From contig CAYNUG010000065.1 of assembly GCA_964400545.1 (NCBI GenBank), forward strand, positions 1 to 11,407: a stretch of DNA of 11,407 nt. The letters run 5' to 3'. The notes below the pieces were generated by a model. That model was not told where the DNA came from, ran no database searches, and saw nothing but the letters and a program-made list of their open reading frames with translations. The stretch comes from UBA647 sp964400545 (lineage in GTDB: Bacteria; Acidobacteriota; Aminicenantia; UBA2199). This document shows, in pieces, positions 7,013 to 11,407 of the stretch. Position 1 is the first letter of the stretch; every line of letters starts with the position of its first letter. The position numbers were made by a program, and so were the translations under genes.

Positions 7013-7512
7013 ATTTTTTTTCTGGTTTCCAAATCATACAAATTGACCTTTTCATCTGATACCAGGTTGTTCAATAGTTCTCTTATAGATAATCCTGAAA
7101 CAGGATGTGTGAAATCGGGGATGATTTCGCTCAAAGGTTCCAGAATGAATCTCCGCTTTTCGATCTCCGGATGAGGGATCGTGAGGATGGGAGAGTTGAT
7201 CCTAAGATCATCAGCAAAGAGGATGTCTATATCTATCTTTCTCGGTTGAAGATGAGAGTTCACAAGGTTCCTGCCTGTATTGCGTTCAAATTGCTTGATT
7301 GAATTCAGCAGGTCATAAGGTTCAATAGATGATTCCAGAACTATAACTGAATTCATAAAGTAGTTGGCGTGATCGCCCATGCCAACAGGACTCGTTTCGT
7401 ATATAGAAGATTCGGAGGTGATTTTCCCCAACTTGGACAGGAATGCGATACCTCTCCTGATGAATTTGTGCCTGTCACCTTTGTTGCTTCCGAGTGATAA
7501 AATATATTTCAT
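7009..7512 (-). CDS. folK: 2-amino-4-hydroxy-6-hydroxymethyldihydropteridine pyrophosphokinase (HPPK)
   Basis: Transfers pyrophosphate from ATP to 6-hydroxymethyl-7,8-dihydropterin, the step before dihydropteroate synthase in folate synthesis; cytoplasmic. At 167 aa it has normal family length. Motifs: LSLGSNKGDR (5-14), YETSPVG (38-44), the pterin-side FERNTGR (75-81), PRKIDIDILF (90-99) whose D94 and D96 match the two Mg-binding aspartates of HPPK, and IPHPEIEKRRFILEPL (112-127). The family's conserved dQ.xFxN segment is GDHANYFMN here, with His for the Gln. The gene is alone on the minus strand. It converges on the thioredoxin-like gene with a 4-nt overlap and diverges from the DUF1015 gene. 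No Shine-Dalgarno sequence precedes the ATG, and a candidate extended -10 lies so close that the transcript may be leaderless. Confidence 0.95.
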   Translation of the reverse strand: MKYILSLGSNKGDRHKFIRRGIAFLSKLGKITSESSIYETSPVGMGDHANYFMNSVIVLESSIEPYDLLNSIKQFERNTGRNLVNSHLQPRKIDIDILFADDLRINSPILTIPHPEIEKRRFILEPLSEIIPDFTHPVSGLSIRELLNNLVSDEKVNLYDLETRKKI

Positions 7513-7519
7513 TTATTGA

Positions 7520-7549
7520 ATTATCACACAAGTTTTTCCGGATTGCGAA
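7520..7549 (-). promoter_or_regulatory. Candidate extended -10 promoter for folK (near-leaderless)
   Basis: Reading the minus strand, TTCGCA (7549-7544, 4/6 to the -35 consensus) is followed after 18 bp by GATAAT (7525-7520, 5/6) with TGt just before it, making an extended -10. Transcription would be expected to start at about 7513, one base before the ATG. This fits the absence of an RBS upstream of folK. Confidence 0.45.
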
Positions 7550-7552
7550 ATA

Positions 7553-7580
7553 TTGACAACAGTGATTGTTTGATTATAAT
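7553..7580 (+). promoter_or_regulatory. Consensus sigma70 promoter for the DUF1015 gene
   Basis: Perfect TTGACA (7553-7558), 16-bp spacer, perfect TATAAT (7575-7580): the strongest promoter match in the window. The expected start is near 7587, which leaves a leader of only ~11 nt beginning almost at the GGAGG ribosome-binding site (7589-7593) of the gene at 7598. Confidence 0.8.
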
Positions 7581-7597
7581 ACTTTTTTGGAGGAAAA

Positions 7598-8836
7598 ATG
7601 GCCAGAATAGAGCCTTTTAAAGGAGTAAGACCAAAAAAAGATCTAGCAGAAAAAGTTGCATCCCCCCCCTATGATGTTTTGAATTCGGAAGAAGCAAGGG
7701 CTTTTGCATCAGGAAATGAGTATTCTTTCCTTCATATTGTTAAACCTGAAATAGATCTTCCTGAAGATATAGACCATTATTCTGATAAGGTTTATGAGAA
7801 AGCGGCGGAGAACTTTTCAAAATTTCTCAAAGAAGGGATTCTGATCCAGGATAGCGAAAAATATTTTTACATTTATCGGCAGGAATGGAAGGGTCATACA
7901 CAGATCGGACTTGTTGCCGGTGCCTCGGCTCAGGATTATATTGATGATAAAATAAAAAAACATGAGCTGACCCGTGAAGATAAAGAGAAAGACAGGATGC
8001 GTCATATCAGAGCTCTGAATGCCAATACCGGTCCGGTATTTTTGACCTTTAAGGACAATGAGAATATTACGGGATTAATGAACAGCTGCATGGGATCAGA
8101 ACCTGAGTATGATTTTACGACCGATGATGAAGTTCATCACACTCTTTATCTCGTAACCGACAAAAAAATGATCGATTCAATTAAAAGATCTTTTGAAAAG
8201 ATCGAGTTTTTATATGTAGCTGACGGTCACCACAGGTCTGCTTCTGGAACCAAGATAAAAGTTGAGCGTGATAAGGCGAATCCGGATCACACAGGTGATG
8301 AAGAATACAATTTCTTCCTTTCGGTGATCTTTCCTCACGATCAGATGAAAATACTTCCTTATAACAGAGTTCTGAAAGATCTGAACGGTATGTGCAAAGC
8401 AGAATTATTCCATAAGCTCTCAGATAGATTTACTTATGAAGAGACAGACCTTAAAAAACCGGAAAACAAAAAAGAATTTTGTATGTATATCGAAGGAAAA
8501 TGGTACCTTTTGAAAGCCCTTCCCGGAAGTTACGATGCCGATCATCCTGTCGGATCCCTTGATGCTGCGATCCTTCAGGATAACGCTTTGGATTATGTTT
8601 GGGGAATCTCAAATCCAAGAACGGACAACAGAATAGGCTTTGTTGGGGGTATAAGAGGAACTGAAGAGCTTGAGAGACTTGTGGATAACAAGAAATTCAA
8701 AGTAGCTTTCTCACTTTATCCAACATCTATCGAAGAGTTATTCAATGTTGCGGATTCAGGAAATATCATGCCTCCCAAGTGTACCTGGTTTGAGCCTAAG
8801 CTAAGGTCCGGACTGGTCACGCATTTGCTTGACTGA
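7598..8836 (+). CDS. DUF1015 family protein (COG4198)
   Basis: Full-length (412 aa) member of DUF1015, a widespread bacterial family. Recognisable family blocks are the N-terminal PFKGVRP and ASPPYDVL (21-28), HELTREDKEKDRMRHIRALNA (122-142), GPVFLTF (145-151), ADGHHRSASG (208-217), PYNRVL (254-259), and the C-terminal MPPKCTWFEPK (391-401) followed by LRSGL. No signal peptide or membrane segment, so cytoplasmic. The ADGHHR motif resembles the G-x-H-R loop of the ParB/sulfiredoxin-like fold, which includes the free serine kinase SerK; I recall DUF1015 genes next to serA/serC in other bacteria, but neither is here and I cannot verify a function. GGAGG 4 nt before the ATG and a consensus promoter suggest strong expression. 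An uninterrupted run of eight C (7662-7669) encodes part of the conserved ASPPYD segment. folD follows 78 bp downstream with its own promoter. Confidence 0.9.
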   Translation: MARIEPFKGVRPKKDLAEKVASPPYDVLNSEEARAFASGNEYSFLHIVKPEIDLPEDIDHYSDKVYEKAAENFSKFLKEGILIQDSEKYFYIYRQEWKGHTQIGLVAGASAQDYIDDKIKKHELTREDKEKDRMRHIRALNANTGPVFLTFKDNENITGLMNSCMGSEPEYDFTTDDEVHHTLYLVTDKKMIDSIKRSFEKIEFLYVADGHHRSASGTKIKVERDKANPDHTGDEEYNFFLSVIFPHDQMKILPYNRVLKDLNGMCKAELFHKLSDRFTYEETDLKKPENKKEFCMYIEGKWYLLKALPGSYDADHPVGSLDAAILQDNALDYVWGISNPRTDNRIGFVGGIRGTEELERLVDNKKFKVAFSLYPTSIEELFNVADSGNIMPPKCTWFEPKLRSGLVTHLLD

Positions 8837-8838
8837 GT

Positions 8839-8856
8839 ATTCCCTCGGGGGATTTT
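8839..8856 (+). terminator. Weak hairpin, possible terminator after the DUF1015 gene
   Basis: An inverted repeat gives a 6-bp stem (8839-8844 with 8848-8853, one G-T pair) around a 3-nt loop, followed by TTT then C. The T run is too short for a convincing intrinsic terminator, and the hairpin overlaps the -35 region of the folD promoter. Confidence 0.25.
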
Positions 8857-8882
8857 CAAGAATCTGTTGCGAATGATATAAT
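8853..8882 (+). promoter_or_regulatory. Extended -10 promoter for folD
   Basis: TGaTATAAT (8874-8882) is a perfect extended -10. TTTTCA (8853-8858) is a 4/6 -35 box at 18-bp spacing. The expected start near 8889 leaves a ~26-nt leader containing GGAGG (8906-8910), 4 nt before the folD ATG. Confidence 0.65.
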
Positions 8883-8914
8883 ACTATTGTATCTGTAATT
8901 TTACTGGAGGTTTC

Positions 8915-9823
8915 ATGGAAATACTCGATGGGAAATTTGTTTCGAAAAAAATTCTTGAAGATGTCCGTATTGAATCTGAAAAGTTGATCGACTCTGTAGG
9001 CAGAGCCCCTGGGTTGACCGTTGTAATTGTTGGTGAAGATCCCGCCTCTGCGATTTATGTCAGAAGTAAAGAGAAAAAAGCAAAGAAACTGGGATTTAAA
9101 TCCGAAGTGATAACCCTGAAAAGTACTGTGAGTGACAAAGAACTTTCATCGGTAATTCAAAAACTTAACAATGACAATTCCGTGGACGGAATCCTCATTC
9201 AGTTACCGCTCCCTCAAGGATTTGATACTTGGAAATATCTTGATATGATAGACCCGAAAAAGGATGTGGACAGATTTCATCCGGTAAATCTTGGTATGAT
9301 ATTGTTAGGCAGAACTGATATATTTCCATGCACACCGTCGGGAATAATCAGAATTCTGGATGAATACAATATAGAGATATCGGGAAAGAATTGTGCAGTT
9401 GCCGGGAGAAGTTACATTGTCGGTAAGCCTGTTGCGAGTATGCTTACAAACAGAAATGCCACAGTTACTCTCTGTCATTCAAAAACCCGTGATCTTGAAA
9501 AGGTCTTTTTAAATTCGGATATAATTGTTTCCGCGGTGGGAAAACCGGGTTTTATTAATAAAAAAATGGTGAAGGAGGGGGCAGTTCTAATTGATGTTGG
9601 CATCAACAGGATAGGTTCCCTGGAAGATGCTAAAAAATACTGTAGCGAATCCGAGATAATGAAATTTGAAAAAAAAGGGTATGCAATTGCTGGTGACATT
9701 TCTCCCGATGCATACGGGAAGGCCTCTTTTTATACTCCTGTCCCGGGGGGGATTGGTCTTATGACCGTTGCTATGTTAATGGAGAACACTTTCAGGTTGT
9801 TTAAAAAAAGGGAAGGGGTTTAA
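8915..9823 (+). CDS. folD: Bifunctional methylenetetrahydrofolate dehydrogenase / methenyltetrahydrofolate cyclohydrolase
   Basis: Interconverts 5,10-methylene-, 5,10-methenyl- and 10-formyl-tetrahydrofolate, linking serine-derived one-carbon units to purine and formyl-Met synthesis; cytoplasmic. Length 302 aa is slightly above the ~285-aa norm. Motifs in order: AIYVRSKEKKAKKLGF (46-61) with Y48 and the catalytic Lys of the cyclohydrolase step at 54, DGILIQLPLPQG (91-102), DPKKDVDRFHP (113-123), PCTPSGIIRIL (138-148), the Rossmann segment GRSYIVGKP (164-172), DVGINR (227-232), and PVPGGIGLMTVAML (275-288). Family consensus in the folate loop is KDVDGFHP; here the Gly is Arg120. All other key residues are present, so activity is expected. 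GGAGG lies 4 nt before the ATG. The stop is 3 nt from the TTG start of the SDR gene, and an AGGGAAGGGG at the folD 3' end provides its RBS. Confidence 0.96.
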   Translation: MEILDGKFVSKKILEDVRIESEKLIDSVGRAPGLTVVIVGEDPASAIYVRSKEKKAKKLGFKSEVITLKSTVSDKELSSVIQKLNNDNSVDGILIQLPLPQGFDTWKYLDMIDPKKDVDRFHPVNLGMILLGRTDIFPCTPSGIIRILDEYNIEISGKNCAVAGRSYIVGKPVASMLTNRNATVTLCHSKTRDLEKVFLNSDIIVSAVGKPGFINKKMVKEGAVLIDVGINRIGSLEDAKKYCSESEIMKFEKKGYAIAGDISPDAYGKASFYTPVPGGIGLMTVAMLMENTFRLFKKREGV

Positions 9824-9826
9824 TAT

Positions 9827-10450
9827 TTGAGTAAATTGAAGACTGTTCTTGTTACCGGGGCATCGGGTCTGCTCGGCAGAGGTCTTGTTAACAGATTTCT
9901 TGAGGGGGGTTATTTTGTTTTTGCCCATTATTACAAGAATAAAGGTCCGGAATCTGAAAACTGTAAATGGATATATGGAGATTTTTCAAGTATTAAAACG
10001 ATAAGTGGATTTTTAAGGAAGAACAAAAAATATCTTAACGAATGTGAAGTCCTGATCAACAATTACGGACCGATAACATTTGAAAATACTTCTATGCTTG
10101 AATCTTCCGATCTATTATCGGATTTTCATGGAAATGTAATAACTGCAAAAGAGATAATCGATAGAATGATAAAATCAGGAAGTTTGAAAACCGTTGTAAA
10201 TATCGGATTTGAAGGGGTCGGAGTGGTAAAACCTTACAGTAAAATTTTGTCTTACGCTATTGCCAAAGCGGGTCTTCAAATAATGACGTTGTCTTACGAT
10301 AAAGAATATAGCGAAATAAAGTTTTCAATGGTTTCTCCTCCATCGATCGAAGGGGGAGATTTCGGAATTCAATCGGGATCGTATACCAGTGCTGATAATG
10401 TAGCAGAAGAAGTGTTCGGCAAAACTGTCCGGAGAGATCAGATTGTTTAA
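9827..10450 (+). CDS. Short-chain dehydrogenase/reductase (SDR), TTG start, substrate unknown
   Basis: Rossmann-fold NAD(P)H-dependent oxidoreductase, 207 aa. Visible: VLVTGASGLLGRG (7-19) cofactor loop, acidic YGDFSS (50-55) that would contact adenine, INNYGP (77-82, the NNAG position), and Y143-x-x-x-K147 in SYAIAKAGL with the catalytic Tyr and Lys. The catalytic Ser strand reads VVNIGFEG (123-130), so the usual Ser is replaced by Gly or Phe. The protein is ~40 residues shorter than typical SDRs and lacks the final dGG segment. Start: TTG at 9827, 8 nt after AGGGAAGGGG (9809-9818); no ATG lies near the Rossmann motif. The HYYKN turn after the second strand and the atypical Ser region recall FolM/pteridine reductases. 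Together with folD 3 nt upstream and folK nearby, a pterin reductase is possible but unproven. tgt starts within its last codons. Confidence 0.8.
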   Translation: MSKLKTVLVTGASGLLGRGLVNRFLEGGYFVFAHYYKNKGPESENCKWIYGDFSSIKTISGFLRKNKKYLNECEVLINNYGPITFENTSMLESSDLLSDFHGNVITAKEIIDRMIKSGSLKTVVNIGFEGVGVVKPYSKILSYAIAKAGLQIMTLSYDKEYSEIKFSMVSPPSIEGGDFGIQSGSYTSADNVAEEVFGKTVRRDQIV

Positions 10451-11407
10451 AATAGTTAGTAATAATAAAGAAAAAACAGAAGCCAGAGCAGGAGTACTGA
10501 TCACTTCACATGGAATTGTTGAAACTCCGATATTTATGCCTGTCGGGACGGCAGGTACTGTAAAAGGTGTAGTCCCGGAATCGCTTGAGATTTTGGGTGC
10601 ACAGATCATTCTTGGGAACACATACCATCTCTTTCTCAGACCGGGAATGGAAGTTATAAAGAAAGCGGGTTCACTTCATAAATTTATTTCGTGGGATAAG
10701 CCTATCCTTACAGACAGCGGTGGATTTCAGATATTTTCACTTAGGGGGAACTCCAGGGTGACAAAAGAAGGTGTGGAGTTCAAATCTCATCTTGACGGAT
10801 CAAAGTTTTTCTTTACTCCGGAGTCGGTTGTCGATATTCAGAATGCTTTTGATTCCGATATACAGATGGTTCTCGATAATTTTGCACCGAATCCGTCTAC
10901 GATGGAGGAGAACAGATTTGCTCTCGATATTACTACTCTCTGGGCCGGAAGAGCGAGAGAGAGGTTTCTTGATACTAAGGGAAAACGGAATATGCAGTTC
11001 GGCATTATCCAGGGAGGGCTTGATGAGGATATGCGCAGTGAATCGCTTGAGAAGTTAAATGATATAGGATTTGACGGATATGCCATTGGAGGACTTAGCG
11101 TTGGGGAAAGCCGGGAGGATTTTATGAGAATAATTGCTCATACGGTTCCTGCAATAGATCCAGTGAGGCCCCGTTATCTGATGGGTTCCGGAACTCCCGA
11201 AGAGATATTGTTCGCAGTGGAAAATGGGATTCATATGTTCGATTGCGTGATGCCTACAAGAAATGCGAGAAACGGATCACTTTTTACATGGTCGGGGAAG
11301 ATATCTATAAAAAACGAGAAGCATAAATTTGATTTTTCTCCCCTTGATAGAGATTGTAATTGCTATACGTGCAGAAATTTTTCAAGGGCTTATCTAAGAC
11401 ATCTGTA
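10443..11407 (+). CDS. tgt: tRNA-guanine transglycosylase (queuosine pathway), 3' truncated
   Basis: Exchanges G34 of GUN-anticodon tRNAs for preQ1 (or queuine) in queuosine synthesis; cytoplasmic. The 321 codons present run off the window; a full enzyme has ~370-380 aa. Motifs: MPVGTAGTVKGV (32-43), LGNTYHLFLRPG (57-68), TDSGGFQIFSL (90-100) with D91 as general acid/base, QGG (190-192), IGGLSVGES (215-223), FDCVMPTRNARNG (266-278) with D267 as the nucleophile, and three Cys (305, 307, 310) of the C-x-C-x2-C zinc site; the fourth ligand, a His, is past the edge. The loop after the preQ1-binding Asp reads MVLDNFAPNP (142-151), whereas most bacterial enzymes have DEC; see findings. Start: TTG at 10443 with GGAGAG 6 nt upstream, overlapping the SDR gene by 8 nt. 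There is no usable ATG near the expected N-terminus. Confidence 0.94.
   Translation, partial: MFKIVSNNKEKTEARAGVLITSHGIVETPIFMPVGTAGTVKGVVPESLEILGAQIILGNTYHLFLRPGMEVIKKAGSLHKFISWDKPILTDSGGFQIFSLRGNSRVTKEGVEFKSHLDGSKFFFTPESVVDIQNAFDSDIQMVLDNFAPNPSTMEENRFALDITTLWAGRARERFLDTKGKRNMQFGIIQGGLDEDMRSESLEKLNDIGFDGYAIGGLSVGESREDFMRIIAHTVPAIDPVRPRYLMGSGTPEEILFAVENGIHMFDCVMPTRNARNGSLFTWSGKISIKNEKHKFDFSPLDRDCNCYTCRNFSRAYLRHL

Noticed and set aside
7105..7302. 65-codon + strand frame opposite folK
   Set aside because: Fully antisense to the clear HPPK motifs; no RBS or protein similarity.
9741..9751. CCC followed by seven G in folD as a phase-variation tract
   Set aside because: The bases encode the invariant PVPGGIG motif of FolD, so protein constraint is sufficient explanation.
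10771..11058. 95-codon + strand frame inside tgt, and the minus-strand frames at 10325-10621 and 10838-11086
   Set aside because: They lie over tgt and the SDR gene, both of which have unmistakable family motifs, and their translations look like random shadow sequence.

Overview
This AT-rich window is tightly packed with genes and holds twelve. The first (a TrmN6-type methyltransferase) and the last (tgt) are cut by the window edges. The LPS/O-antigen-type ABC exporter (Wzm/Wzt pair) and the periplasm-directed domains point to a Gram-negative-type bacterium. Arg codons are mostly AGA/AGG, and Pro-CCG is used often despite the AT richness. The mix of genes resembles uncultured FCB-group lineages (Cloacimonadota or Delongbacteria-like), but that placement is a guess. 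I see no mobile elements, CRISPR array, tRNA or rRNA, and no gene-free stretch over about 115 bases.

Region 1 (1-2918, + strand) is one apparent operon: 3' end of a tRNA1(Val) adenine-N6 methyltransferase, ABC-2 permease (Wzm-like), ABC ATPase with a Wzt-type C-terminal sugar-recognition domain, and a short cytidylyltransferase-fold protein with a damaged HxGH motif. Gaps are 1 nt and 1 nt, followed by a 41-nt overlap. The exporter pair would move a polysaccharide across the inner membrane.

Region 2 (3032-7012, + strand) is a phospho-signalling operon. It encodes a membrane-anchored PP2C phosphatase, a membrane-anchored Ser/Thr kinase with a TPR-like segment and a possible PH/GRAM-like C-terminal domain, a small FHA-domain protein, and a secreted or membrane-tethered thioredoxin-like protein with a single cysteine. 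Neighbouring genes overlap by 1, 4 and 1 nt, so they are probably translationally coupled. Kinase (writer), phosphatase (eraser) and FHA protein (reader) are all present. The thioredoxin-like protein and the uncharacterised extracytoplasmic tails are the least explained parts and the best candidates for something undescribed.

Region 3 (7009-11407) is housekeeping metabolism. folK lies on the minus strand, converging on the signalling operon and diverging from a DUF1015 gene through an 85-bp double promoter region. On the + strand follow DUF1015, folD with its own promoter, an SDR-family reductase with a TTG start, and tgt (queuosine tRNA modification), also with a TTG start and overlapping the SDR gene by 8 nt. 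folK and folD nearby make a pterin- or folate-related role for the SDR worth testing.
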